This document shows, one piece after another, positions 35,771-46,676 of a stretch of DNA of 48,452 nt. The DNA is from Lichtheimia corymbifera B2541 (lineage: Eukaryota; Mucoromycota; Mucoromycetes; Mucorales; Lichtheimiaceae): NCBI GenBank assembly GCA_000697475.1, contig JNEU01000554.1, positions 1-48,452 of the forward strand, given 5' to 3'. The translations under genes were made by a program, and so were the position numbers. The notes under the pieces were generated by a model, which was given only the letters and a program-made list of their open reading frames with translations, was not told the origin of the DNA and did no database searches. Numbering within the stretch: position 1 is the first letter of the stretch; every line of letters begins with the position of its first letter.

Positions 35771-36419
35771 GCATAGTTTGATCGATTCTACAGCTGACGC
35801 ATGCACGTTTAGAATGCCGCACTCTCTCCTTACTCTGTTGCATTAGCGTTATCCCTTCAAGGAGCTGTATTCTTTAAGAGACGTTTATAGTACAGGACCG
35901 CTGTGCTGGATAAACATGATTGCATTTGATGTACAAATAAACACGCCATGTACGATATACTAAACGATATATTCTTTGGCATTTTAAACTGGATCATCCC
36001 ATACGCTTCATGTATGTGGATGTATGCAATGCTGCATTTGCCTTGAAGCAATTCAGTATAGCTTCTCTAGCTATGGGTCCTTTCATTCATAACAGCTTTC
36101 GACCCTTGTACATAATATATTTTGCTTGTTTTCCGAATCTTTCTTTTTGACCAATGCAACAACTGGTAGACATAGTACTACCCATATGATCGCAAAACAT
36201 ATGCAGCTATCTATGTTTCATGCAAGACGAAAGTAAAGCGCCTCCTGTCAAGAGCGTTCGATCATTGTATGCAGCCGCTTATTTGGGCGAACGCCATCAC
36301 TAATTAGGACGACAGCGAAACAATCACGTCATTTCCATTATTATCATATGTAGATTGACACATACCACTCATTATAATGTATGAGGAAATAAGAGTATCA
36401 CATATCACTTCTATGATGC
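35771..36419. other. intergenic region, no feature seen
   Basis: AT-rich sequence without coding character. The minus-strand ORF that reaches 36642 from 36304 is mainly antisense to the carrier remnant described next. Confidence 0.4.
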
Positions 36420-36840
36420 CATAAGGCGTCAATTCAGGATGCTTGGATACTTCGTAAGTACTTCGAAAATGCTCATGATTCGGTATATAAAAAATCTTTA
36501 TTGTACAATGCAAAGGTATACAGCTGTCAAGGAGAATATGTGTGCCCGAATACCAAGGACGGCAAGTTGTCTGGCATCCGAAGTCTAATATTAGCTGGTC
36601 TTGGTGCTGGTATGACAGAGGCAGCTTTAATGGTAACGCCATCAGAGACCATCAAGTATGTACTTGGGAGGTGAGGGAGGTAGAATATGAGATAATGCAT
36701 GATTACTTACTCTCCCCTTTTTGATCTACGACAAGAACAGTACATCACCAAAGTACAATGAATGCCCACTTGCTCATGGAGGAGATGCTCGTCAGGGTGA
36801 TGGAAGAGTGGTGAAGAAAAGGTGGCGGTGGCAAAGGGCT
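36420..36840 (+). pseudogene. decayed mitochondrial carrier fragment (citrate-carrier type)
   Basis: The plus strand reads DGKLSGIRSLILAGLGAGMT then EAALMVTPSETIK at 36558-36656. This matches the start of the third repeat of mitochondrial tricarboxylate carriers, where 'AG.GAG.TEA...TP.ETIK' is the P-x-[DE]-x-x-[KR] signature region. A GTATGT donor follows. After a gap, FLIYDKNSTSPKYN (36718-36759) matches the next carrier segment but has no AG acceptor in front of it, and the frame then degenerates (HGGDARQGDG). Upstream, about 45 codons stay open (from about 36423) but do not look like a carrier helix. Five of the six transmembrane helices are missing. I interpret it as a pseudogene. Carrier proteins of this class exchange citrate across the inner mitochondrial membrane. 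Confidence 0.55.
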
Positions 36841-37125
36841 ATCAGGAGCTTCTGCAATCGTACTTAGGTAATGGTACCACCCGATGATGATGGCGGTGGC
36901 AGAGCGCATGCATTATCCAACATCACCCTTTATACATAAAGCCCCGCAATTGTATTCTGAACATCACTCCCAATCCCATAACGACTTATCCACAATGCAG
37001 AATCGTTCCATATATTTTAAAAGCAATACATTGTATATATGTAATATTGTTCATTTGTCAAACATGGTTTAAGAGGTGGTATATATGAAGTTGCTGCTTG
37101 GTTGGATGCTGCCCATAAGACCCAG

Positions 37126-39090
37126 TTATCTGACGCGAACAATGAACCGGCTAAATGCAGCAGCTACAAGCGCCATCAGACCGCCAAACGCTAATACCGA
37201 TGCCACACCCGATGTCTCATCCCCTGACGTTTTATCTGCTGCAGCAAAGATAAATGATGCGATGATAGCGACGGCGAATTGTGGAAAGACAATGTACATG
37301 TTATGGACACCCAAGATCATGCCAGCATCGAATTCATCCTGATGTTGATCTTCAAGAGTGCTGGGTGTAGTGGATGTTGAAGGAGAAACGCCATCTTGAA
37401 GAGCCTTTTGCCTGTTTTCATCTTCGAAGCTGACATATTCACCAACCAGGGAGAATGGAATCCACAATACAATGGCCCAAGGGATACCCATGATAGTAAG
37501 GATCAAGGTAGCTGCCTCGACTGAATGCACAAACCAAGCCGACAATAAGGAACCAGCCACCAATAAGTGGGATGCAGTATAGATGTTGTCAAGCGATAGG
37601 AACCAAATCTTCTCAAACTTGGATGCAATGGCAGGGACCACGATACCAGCAATCACGGATACCACAGAGTAACACAATAGTGCAAATGATCCCGCACGGG
37701 TGCCTTCTGCCCAGTTGTCATCTTTGCTCGTGCCATCATCCGATCGATGCGTCGAAAAGTAAATGTCACTAACCCATTGCGTGCTACGGATAGTATTAGT
37801 ATCCATCATCATCATCATCATCATCATCATTCATTATGGCTATTACCTATAAAACAAGAAAGGAAACCATCCCATCCATGCAAAGAATTGAGTGTTACAC
37901 AATGTTTGAACCGGTCGAGGAAGATATCGGAATGCACGCCAGATGTAAACGAACGTATGATACCATGGTCTATAACAAAAAAGAGTATTAGTGTATGCAA
38001 AAGAGGAAACTAAAGCCTGCCATGTGTCTTACTGGTTGTCCTGGTCATCCTCCTTCTCAAGGGGCTTTTCGTGCACTGCCAAGCATGTGATACCGAGTGT
38101 TATGACAAAGACAATAATGGCAACCACGCAAAATCCCTTCATTTGTGAGTCACCAAGCCAGGGAGCGTACTTGACCAAGTCAACGAAGCCAACAAAGTAA
38201 CCAATGACTTGAGCTGAATTACTCATTCGGGCACTCCATGCGTTGGCTAATTCTTGTTGCCACAATGGAGGGATATCGAGGATCAATGCACGGCAAATAG
38301 CTTGAACGGCATTAAGGGTAAAGTCCATAAAATAAAAGGATGCGATAGCGACGAGGATGGCATAAGAGTGCTGAAAACATGATGATGCATTAGACTGTGA
38401 CCTGATCTCGTGATACAACCCAAACCCCACACACACATACTCCGCTGCATGGAACCCGATACTTACAGCTGTGGTACCGCCAACGACATCTGCCAATACC
38501 TGTCCAAGTTCCTTGGCATAGGCAACTCCCAACATGGAGAGGATGGTGAGTATACCTGCAATCACAATGAAAGGACGACGCTTGCCATAAGAAGATGTGC
38601 ACTTGTCACTCATGGCACCAATCAACTGACAACGACGAATAACCTTGTGTTAGAATTTTCCATGATATGACGTTTTCCCCTTTGTACACTCACGGGTTGA
38701 ACAATAAGACCTGACAATGGACCCGCCAGCCAGACCAATGCTGTCAACTCTTTGGAAATATCGAGAGATAACAAATACGGCGTGCCATAGGATAATTCCA
38801 CAGTCCCTGCAAAAGAGAGTTAATGATTATAATAAAGGGTCATCATGCTGCTTACAAGTGAATTGAACACCAGCCATGCAGATAGTAAGACCCAGTAGTT
38901 GCACTAGAGTGAGACCTGGGTCGGCCGTTTCCAAATGAGAGGATTTGACATAAGGCAAGGATTGGCCAGTGCTGTGGTAGGTGGATGGGTCAAACGAAGA
39001 ACGTCGTCTCTTGTATTTGGGTCGACTAACGGGTGGTTTGTGCTGTTGTCCTTGTAAAAGGGGTGTTTGCTGGTCGACTTTGTCTGTCAT
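37126..39090 (-). CDS. sugar/H+ symporter, SUT (GPH-MFS) family
   Basis: Six exons (39090-38856, 38806-38694, 38625-38467, 38370-38033, 37969-37847, 37783-37126) total 1626 nt and encode 541 residues. Twelve transmembrane helices are discernible. Family landmarks are VELSYGTPYLLSL in helix 2, the loop GAMSDKCTSSYGKRRPF between helices 2 and 3, DIPPLWQQELANAWSARM, and FRYLPRPVQTLCNTQFFAWM leading to the FPFLFY helix followed by TQWVSDIYF. These match plant sucrose (SUT) and fungal alpha-glucoside/sucrose transporters (S. pombe Sut1, Ustilago Srt1 type). It likely imports a disaccharide with protons at the plasma membrane, with substrate not deducible. The N-terminal 50 residues are cytosolic and basic (PKYKRRRS). 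Intron 5 carries a (CAT)n run. Confidence 0.92.
37804..37830. repeat. (CAT)n microsatellite in transporter intron
   Basis: About nine CAT units lie inside the fifth intron of the SUT-like gene, the same trinucleotide as in the septin intron. Confidence 0.85.
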
Positions 39091-39432
39091 ACGGAATAAG
39101 AAGGAAAAAAGAAGTCAAAAATGTAAAAGCCCAGGGTGTCAGTTGCCCCTTTTATACAGACTCAGTTATGCAAGTTGCCTTAGGGAGAGTGTGAGTGTGA
39201 TGGCACACACACACACACAAGTGGGGCATTGCTATGTTGGTCCCAGTTCCGCCCATTGATGCTTTTACCCCTCTCCGCTGTCATGCCTTGACTTCTTTGT
39301 CCATCGCAATAGCCCCCTGACCCACCATGAATACTGCCCTTTATTTGTCCTTTTTCCTTATTCGTTGTACGCACCATACAAATCTCTTTGTTTCATTCAT
39401 TCATCCATCCGATCCTGGGTACTGATGTATTA
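39091..39432. other. intergenic region
   Basis: Promoter of the SUT-like gene and 3' region of the methyltransferase gene (both minus). It contains a GT/CA alternation at about 39187-39220 and no ORF of note. Confidence 0.5.
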
Positions 39433-40734
39433 TTATCGTTGTGGTGGTGTATTGTTTATTGACGGTGATGATGATAATGACGATGATGATGATGGTAATG
39501 AGCAGGGCTTTTGAGCAACGACAAAATGGAAATTACTGTAACTATGATATTGTTCTACCTCACGCCTTGCCATTTCTAGTTGATTTTCGAATACATGAGG
39601 TTCAAGCACAGGCTTGCCTTGAGAAGCATTGAATTCGTTGATGGCTACTTGGGTATGTATCAGGCCGTGAAAGAGATCTTCTCGAAATAGGACACCCAGC
39701 CGGCCACCCCATAAACCAATCGGCAAAGACCGGTATTTTTCATATCGGTTCACGGCTCCTTTGGGAATCAAGGTACCCAGCTCTTGTGCCAACCTTGGGC
39801 TTAATCCACGGTTATGTGCAGCGTCCATCACTGTCAATAAAAGGATGTGAGTGTTTTTTGTCATGTTAGAAAAGAAGTTTATGCATACCATGCTGATTAA
39901 GTTTTTCCGTTGTAGGTCCTGGAGAAGAAACCTTTGTGTCCATTTCCATCAGCACAATATAACCACCTGGCTTGAGTAGATCCCAGCAATTTTGCACGGC
40001 CGTCAAATATTGGTCATGTGTGAAAGCGAGTGACATGAATCGGAAATGGATACAATCAAAGCTCTCCAAGGGAAATGATCCGTGTAACCCATTTAACACG
40101 TTAAGCGTCATGAATTGGCAATTGGACGGCACCGAGTAACTTGGATCGGGAAACATGTCATCCACAATATCAACACCAATCACTTGTTGCAGATCGGGAA
40201 ACTCCTCTGCGAGATTGAGGCACCAATCACCAGGGCCACATCCAATGTCCAGTACGCGACCCCCTTTGATCTCGTTAAAGTCAATAGGCAATGAGAATTC
40301 CCTATTCATGCATGCATATGCAACCCAAATGACAGTTTAGATCCATTCCTTGTCCCGTGAATTATGTCACATGAGGAAACTTACCCACCAAATGCAAGCT
40401 TGACCAAGTCGTTCTTCAGTTGAATACGATCCGCCTCTTCTTCTCCCATCGTCATTAGATATAACGGTTTATAATTATCAGTGCTGTACATATCGGATAT
40501 ATCGGATAGTGGACTATCAAGTGGTGGTGGTGAAGGCTGGACCCCTTCGTCCGAATGACGACGACGTTGCTCATGAGCCGCCGTGTGAAGTCGTTTAAGC
40601 CCATGCCGTGCAGCTTTTGAAATCATGGCAGCAATGCGTGGTGATCGATATTGCGATTGGGGTTTAGAATAGGTGGCATTGGGGTGTGTGTTGTTGGTTG
40701 TACTGCTGCTGGTGCTGGTATTATTGCGACGCAT
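39433..40734 (-). CDS. SAM-dependent methyltransferase (class I)
   Basis: Exons 40734-40385, 40301-39889 and 39830-39433 total 1161 nt and encode 386 residues. After a Ser/Thr/Asn-rich, then basic N-terminus (about 1-110) comes FGGEFSLPIDF and the Rossmann-type methyltransferase core. Motif I is GGRVLDIGCGPGDWCLNLAE, the acidic residue ending strand 2 is in VIGVDIVDD, motif II/III is FDCIHFRFM, and DLLKPGGYIVLMEMD is motif IV/post-I. The C-terminal section ends in a Ser-rich tail. The architecture resembles the family of fungal LaeA/TAM-like methyltransferases expanded in Mucoromycota (established fold; substrate unknown). The internal ATG at 40734 was chosen because the frame upstream opens only with TTG. 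A 5' exon cannot be excluded. Confidence 0.88.
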
Positions 40735-41853
40735 GGTAGTAGTTAGTGGGTGTGAAAATGATCGATCGGATGTTCCTTTTAATACGTCGTTGTCGCGAGA
40801 TGAAAATAGGAAACTACTGAGTTCTCCTTGATACAATGAAGCCCCTGGCGTGTGCGTGTGCTGAGATGCTGGTTATTGGAAAAGGGGAGGTTGTCATTTA
40901 TCGGATAAAGAAGTCTGCACTTATATAATAAAGATGAATGATGGCGGGAACACAAATAACATGTTATTGTTCTACTCACTTCCTTTTCGCATGAATATAA
41001 AACTTGTCATCTTGCTGGATATCGCCAAGAGTCAATGAAGAAAAAAGACAATCGCATAAGACATGTGAAAATGAGATCGAGCCACCTTGCCTTGTTTTGT
41101 TGAAAATGATCGAAAGTACACGCCATCTTTCGACATGTGAAAACAATAATCATCCTTTGTGTAACATGGGATGTTTTCATTGGGGGTTGTGCATGGTTTA
41201 AGCATTTCTTGGTTCAGCTCAACAAATGTAACTGATCAACAATGCCACGTGTTACCAAGTGATACGCACTGCTTTCATTGTGATTTTCTACTTTCCACAG
41301 CACCCAAGAATTCATGATTTTGAAAGTACCATGATTTATCCTACCAATAATGCGATTCTGAGGCAGCGACAGCAGCGTGGTAACTACGCAAATGCATTGC
41401 TTTTCCCACCTACTATAACGGGAATAATGATATTCAATAATAGCGACCATCCAAAATGCTATTGAAAATCGACGTAATATGACACAACCCCTTTGGGTAT
41501 TCATATATATGCTTTTACTTTGTAATGGGCTCATCATGATCGTGCCTCGAGAGCAAATCTCATAACGAATCACTATAGTCACAAGCTTCCACACCCAAAA
41601 TCGTAGTAGTTGTAGTAGCCATAACCTACCACGCGCTACTAGTTACATGTGATTGCTGCATTCAGGCATTATGGTCAATAATAACTCGAAACAATAGCAG
41701 TGTTGCTTAGACTGAGATGATAGATTATATATAATTGAGATCTTTCACCGAGGAATATTGTAGTATGAACACGATATATCTACGAAACGCAGTGTACATT
41801 GGGAAGTATTTTTCATCTTAGATCGATGGATCAAGGGGTCGATAGCCTTCTTG
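40735..41853. other. intergenic region
   Basis: About 1.1 kb lies between the methyltransferase start and the MFS stop (both minus). A TATA-like TTATATAATA occurs at 40919-40930 (methyltransferase promoter side). The minus ORF 41214-41594 (126 codons) has no recognisable motif and is not called. Confidence 0.5.
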
Positions 41854-43474
41854 TTAGACACCGCCAGCTGGCTTTGAAGGAACAAAGGTCCACAGTACTT
41901 GCATTGTGATTGCCATTGCAAGGCACACCAGAGGCATTGATAGAATACCCACGTAGCCTGATATCTGACCAGTGAGGAAAGGGAAGAATGCAGCACCACC
42001 CGCACCAGTGCTATGTGGCAAAAATGAGTTAGTTTGATTGTTGTGAGATATGCATGAATGGCATCCCTTTCCTTCTCTATCCCTTTAAACTTCCCCAGCC
42101 ATAAAACCAATCGCAGCAGGATGCATGCGTCGAGGGAGCACTTTGGATGCCAAGGAGACTGTGCTAGGGAACATGGGACCCAATAAGAAACCTACAGTTA
42201 TAATGGCTATTTTTATCGTGTATGCAGGCGATTAGTGTTTGTGAAAAATGTGGCTCTGATGTGTGTGTGTCCTTACCAATCGAATCAACCACGATATTGG
42301 GAATGTACCAGATCACGAGAAGAACAACACCGGTTGCTGCGGTAAGGACCGAGACAGTCTTTTTCTCACCAAACTTCTCCGCGACGTATCCAAGCACTAT
42401 ACGGCCTGCCGCTAATGCTGCCCAATACCCAGCTACAACTCTCGTCATTGCAGCTTGATCAGCATGTCGACCTTCGATCATGTATGTGATACTCCATCCA
42501 CCCATGGTAACTTCTGTGCCAACATAGACCAAGATATAAAATGCACCAAGAATGGTCATGCGATGAAGAAGCGCTGCACGCAACATTTCCTTGTCCACTT
42601 GATCAGACTCTTCGGATTTTCCATGTAGATCCGCATCGTGAAGACCCACGCGCACCAAGGCCAGATTGAACAAGGAGATCAGTGCCATGACTGCATAGAT
42701 GCCTCTCCACGATACGTCTAGATCGAGCAATACACCGGCGATCAAAGGACTAAGCATGGCGCCAACACCATAAAGAGCTAACATTATCAACATTAAGTCA
42801 AGATATAATGTGAAATGATCAGTAATCACTTACCATGTACCAAGTTCAACATCATTGTAGCCATTGGCACCATTGTAGCATATACATTCATAGCTGCGTC
42901 CATCAAGGCTAGAACCAAGCAAAGAACATTTAAGTTTACTCTGATGACCTTGCATGTACCACACACCAATTCGATCTACTTACCAACACCGGCTCCTTGC
43001 AATACCATAAGAACTGCCATCACGTAAAATGGGAAGCCATAGGCAATCACTGAATATCCAAAGACCAACACGCCAGCACCAAAATAGATCGTGCCAAGCT
43101 GTCCAAATTTCTGCACCAGATAACCATTGGCAATCGCACTCACAAAGTAACCAAAAGAGTTACACAAGAAGAGCATGGACACCGTCTGATTCGATATATC
43201 ATAGTAGTCCTTCAAACGTGGGATAATAGCACCCTATCCAAGCAAATTGGATTGATATGGGCGTCCTTTAGAAAGGTGTCCAAGGTCAACTTACAATGCT
43301 GCCGTCATTGAGACCACAGACGATGCCGAGAAAGTTGATGGCAATCAAGGGACGAATGAACGGTTTTAGATCGCTCCACGATTCTTGTTTCTTGCCGGTT
43401 GGTTCGGCCCCATTTTCTGGTCTCAAAAAGCTTGTAGTCTCTGTTACACCATGGTGATCGTTATCTGCATCCAT
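41854..43474 (-). CDS. MFS transporter, FHS/BSC6-like, with non-canonical splice donor
   Basis: Exons 43474-43295, 43233-42984, 42908-42834, 42777-42277, 42191-42095 and 42010-41854 total 1260 nt and encode 419 residues with about 12 helices. GIVCGLNDGSIGAIIPRLKD and the following YGVGAMLSPLIAG are characteristic of the fucose/glucose FHS branch of the major facilitator superfamily, including yeast BSC6 ('bypass of stop codon 6'). In the last intron the 5' splice site reads GG|GGAAGTTT instead of GG|GTAAGTTT. Using it anyway restores a perfect reading frame and the expected 'FMAGTGAGGAAFFPF' helix. Every GT alternative nearby leaves the wrong frame or a stop. The transporter may therefore be inactivated, spliced with a rare donor, or carry a sequencing error. 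Substrate unknown. Confidence 0.85.
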
Positions 43475-44228
43475 GATGGAGGTGGTGGTGGTGGTGGACG
43501 AGTAGGATATATGTAAAAGACACAGATAAAGAATTGGTGTGCAACAAATAAAACTCCCTTTATATGCGATCGGTATCTGCATACAACTCCGCGGATCGCT
43601 TTACCTTACATAATGTGTTGCTATAGAAACACAAGTGACCAATATAAATGGCATGAACACAAGCCACTATACAACATGATGGTGCCACGTCATTGAGATC
43701 CACAAGTATGGACAAACAAACAAATAGACGCACGGATCCAGCACCACTGTTCCCCCATCCAGTAGCTGTTTACCAGCCCTCACATCCTCGATGAGCATCT
43801 TAACAATGGTTGTCATTGGGTAGTTCCTATTGCTGCACGCCACGTGTCTACCATTCTTGGTGACTTGCTACACAACCCTGGTGTTCCAAATATGCTAAGA
43901 TCTCGATCATAGTGTGCGTTGTAGAAAATGAAGCACTGGAGTGATTGGATGATTGTTGAACAACCTGTAAGATATGGTGTGATGGCAGCTGCATTAATAC
44001 ATGTTCTGCTGCTTAGATATATATCTTTGTTAGATGATGTTTACAGAGAACGCGTTATTTGATCCCCATTGGTGGCTAATAGCCTCTTCCTCTCATTCAC
44101 AGCTTTTGCCCATTCGAATGCATGTGAACGATTCTCCTGCGTCAGCCCATCATTTCCATCATTCAAATTCCATGATCCGAGGGATTTGACCGAGTTACGG
44201 TCAAGCATCCAGTACATCAGTTGAGTTA
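43475..44228 (-). pseudogene. coding-like remnants downstream of the MITE
   Basis: Several minus-strand pieces look coding but do not join into one frame: MTTIVKMLIEDVRAGKQLLD (from about 43815), SNHSSASFSTTHTMIEILAY (about 43950), and the longer piece from about 44220 reading LMYWMLDRNSVKSLGSWNLN and continuing to AFEWAKAVNERKRLLA. They share orientation with the piece on the other side of the MITE. The family was not recognised. I read them as one decayed gene interrupted by the transposon insertion. Confidence 0.35.
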
Positions 44229-44851
44229 CAGAGGGTCCTCATTAAAGTAACCGACCGTTAATGTAACCCCCCGCTTATACCACCCAAATTCGAGGGAATG
44301 TTGGATTTTCATAAGGTCAATCGTCACATCCCCGCTTAACGTATTTTCACCAAATCCTGCCTGGCATGTTACGTTATAGAGGAAAAGTTGTGTATATACT
44401 TCCCATCTCTTTGCGACCAACGAGGATATCGATTATAATCAATATATGCTATTTGCCCACTAAATGACAAAATACAAACTTCTACTTTAGCTTTATTCCT
44501 ACCGCACGCTATTTTTTGTCTACACAGCACGCATGTTCCTCCACTCGTTTGCATGATTTCGATCGATCACGTGATACTAATCGATACTGTTTTACTGCTT
44601 CGCTGTATCATGATTACGCCGTATATGGCATTCAGTGGTCTAATCTCCGTATGCAACATGAATGAAATGCTAAATAAAAGGCTACCTTGTTGTCTTTATG
44701 GTGATTGTATATAGTGTTTAACCAAGTGCAACTGCAAATCAGTAACTTAACTGTTTTTCCGGTCTGGTCACCAAATTCGTTTATACCACACCTCGCTTAT
44801 GCCACCTGATTTTGAGGAAATCTGGCTGGTTACTTTAATGAGGACCCTCTG
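44229..44851. mobile_element. 623-bp MITE with 24-bp TIRs and TA target duplication
   Basis: The left end begins CAGAGGGTCCTCATTAAAG and the right end is its exact reverse complement over 24 bp. TA dinucleotides flank both sides (44227-44228, 44852-44853), the target duplication of Tc1/mariner/pogo elements. Sub-terminal GCTTATRCCACC motifs occur in direct orientation near both ends. No transposase reading frame is present, so it is a non-autonomous miniature element, mobilised in trans. The CAG.GGTCC.. start is reminiscent of pogo/Fot1-type ends, which is an inference. Confidence 0.85.
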
Positions 44852-44853
44852 TA

Positions 44854-45036
44854 GGTAGTGCAGCATATTGTGTACACGGACCGATGATGTATTCTCTCTT
44901 TGGCCGTAGTTCAGCCAAATCAGCTTGGATCAAGACAATTGGATTATGAAAATAAATGTCTAGAGCAGGAGCATCATTCCCATTCAGTGGATTGGGTAAC
45001 AGTTGGCATCCAGAGAAAGTCGCTATCACCTGCCAA
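44854..45036 (-). pseudogene. coding-like remnant upstream of the MITE
   Basis: After an AG acceptor-like site (TTGGCAG) the minus frame reads VIATFSGCQLLPNPLNGNDA, then LDIYFHNPIVLIQADLAELR and EYIIGPCTQYAAL, and stops being coding exactly where the MITE begins. The residue pattern is protein-like and the family unknown. Removing the MITE in thought does not restore one frame with the downstream piece, so further decay or an intron must be assumed. Confidence 0.4.
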
Positions 45037-45091
45037 TTGATGACATGTGTATAAAATATCATCCATTGTCCTTTCCAATCATGCAAACTTG

Positions 45092-45245
45092 CTATGTTAC
45101 ACAAACTCGCCCCACTGCACCTTTGGCTCTAATATGAGCGAGGCGATTGACAATGAACAAAGACCACCTAACATATAAGATCACGCTTACAGCACACGTA
45201 AAGCGTAAAGGTGTCTGTATCTCTAAACTTTACTACAATGACAAA
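45092..45245 (+). repeat. S-module copy 0 (diverged)
   Basis: The sequence from TTACACAAACTCGCCCC onward matches the two S-modules at 47.4 and 47.9 kb with about 25-30% difference by eye. The translated segment LTMNKDHLTYKITLTAHVK corresponds to LTMSKGHLSYSIMVTAYVK in copy 1, mostly conservative replacements. This suggests that the module once encoded protein. Confidence 0.6.
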
Positions 45246-45459
45246 AGAACAAAAGCACCTCGACACGCTGATGTAAACGACTCCATCTCGCTTTCCAACC
45301 TTCCATTTTCTATTCCCCTTTCAATCCAGAAATGAACCAAGTGATTCACATCATGCGCATATGAATTGATTGTACGATGCTCTTTACTTAAATATTATAT
45401 TGAATTCAATGAAATATGTAGTCGAAGAATAGCATATAGGTAGTAGCGTGGATACGTAT
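45246..45459. other. intergenic region, no feature seen
   Basis: AT-rich sequence between the S-module copy and the coding-like ORF. No repeat or gene was recognised. Confidence 0.4.
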
Positions 45460-45804
45460 TTATCGAGTAAGTATGATAAAGGGAGCAGTATTGTAAATTG
45501 AATAAGCTACGGATGAATCACATGGAGTCAACAGGGATAAACGTGCCATTGTATTCTTGGTTGCTGCCGCCATAAACATCTTCATCAATGATTGTAAAAC
45601 AGATGCTGCATGCATTGACTTGAGTATTCCCAATAGCGTCCATGACTGTAAAGCACCCTTCGCCAAAATATAATCCACTTTGTCAATCTCATCCAATCCA
45701 TCGTCATTCTCAGCCGTATCCACGTGATCGTTGCTGCGCATGATGCGCCAAGTAACCAAAGCAACATTCCAGGGTATCTCATCACTGCACTTGATTCCAT
45801 CCAC
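45460..45804 (-). CDS. coding-like ORF of unknown family
   Basis: An ATG-initiated frame of 114 codons has protein-like composition: WNVALVTWRIMRSNDHV, an Asp/Glu cluster, then VDYILAKGALQSWTLLGILK and SVLQSLMKMFMAAATKN. The arrangement of W..., D..A...L, then L..L...F helices faintly resembles the Gag-like UBN2 domain of Ty1/copia elements, which would suit this repeat-rich neighbourhood, but key residues are not decisive. Two other frames overlap the same DNA upstream to 45970 and show no clear continuation. It is probably a remnant, and a chance ORF is possible. Confidence 0.25.
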   Translation of the reverse strand: MDGIKCSDEIPWNVALVTWRIMRSNDHVDTAENDDGLDEIDKVDYILAKGALQSWTLLGILKSMHAASVLQSLMKMFMAAATKNTMARLSLLTPCDSSVAYSIYNTAPFIILTR

Positions 45805-46012
45805 CCATCAAATCCAATATGTTGGTTAAAGATAGCCATGTGATTGCTGCTGATATGCTCCCTTTTCCATCCGGCTGTTGGTCTATCGCATTCTTGGTCT
45901 TCCATCGCAGCTCAACCAGGTGAAGATTGCTTGTATTGCAGTGAGTTCGATAGCTGATATGGGAGCCCATTCACTCGAATGCGTATGTATTAAAGCAAGT
46001 TGCTGCAAGTAA

Positions 46013-46235
46013 CTTGAGACAATGAAGTAAGGGTCTGGTAATAGCAACAGCCGCTACGTTTGGTCGCGGCAGAGGAGTGTACAAGAGCGCGTGTGTAGTA
46101 GTAGAGTGACAAGGCCGTGAACGCTGTTTGAGACTATGGAGTAAACATCTCGCTAAAAACAACTGCTGCAATGAATGCTGTTATGATTGGCTGTGGCAGA
46201 AGAGTGTACAAGGGAACGTGCAGTGTCAAGGAATG
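46013..46235. repeat. imperfect direct duplication of about 115-125 bp
   Basis: TTGAGACAATGAAGTAA at 46014 recurs as TTGAGACTATGGAGTAA at 46128, and GCAGAGGAGTGTACAAG at 46069 recurs as GCAGAAGAGTGTACAAG at 46196. The intervening sequence is only partly similar and has small indels. This is an old tandem duplication with no obvious coding function. Confidence 0.6.
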
Positions 46236-46481
46236 GGTGTGTTGGAGTGAGTTGCACACGCCATGCAGTTGCTATTCAGTCGAAGTCTTTCGGATCAAGG
46301 CTATTGTAGGATCGACATGATGGGTTGAAGCAGCACAATCGTTCGCAGGTTGTGGTTGTACTTGAATGCATCAACAGTTGAGAATGGGAAGAAGAGGGAA
46401 ATAAAGTGGGAGTGGAAGAGGTGGAAATTAAATCTGTCAGGCAGTCAGACATATCCATGTACACTGATATCAATGCATGAT

Positions 46482-46600
46482 ATTGGGATTGCCTCTCTCA
46501 AACCTGAAACTTGCACACAATATGCTTTACGTCATGCTGAACAACTTTGTATTAATAAAGAACCCATACTTCATTTGAAAATTTCGAAAAGGAGAGCATA
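46482..46600 (+). repeat. E-module 1 of the ETxT repeat family
   Basis: The plus frame reads IGIASLKPETCTQYALRHAE and then QLCINKEPILH. It is the most diverged left-hand member of the family, about 190 bp before module 2. Confidence 0.7.
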
Positions 46601-46676
46601 ATGTGGGGTTCACTATGACGGCGGGAAATTGGGAAAGCGCCGGATTTATGAAAAAGTCAGTTAGTATGTATAATCT

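Noticed and set aside
41214..41594. 126-codon minus-strand ORF between the methyltransferase and MFS genes
   Set aside because: Open but without motif. Its Trp/Ile/His/Arg-rich composition is unlike neighbouring proteins. Kept only as intergenic.
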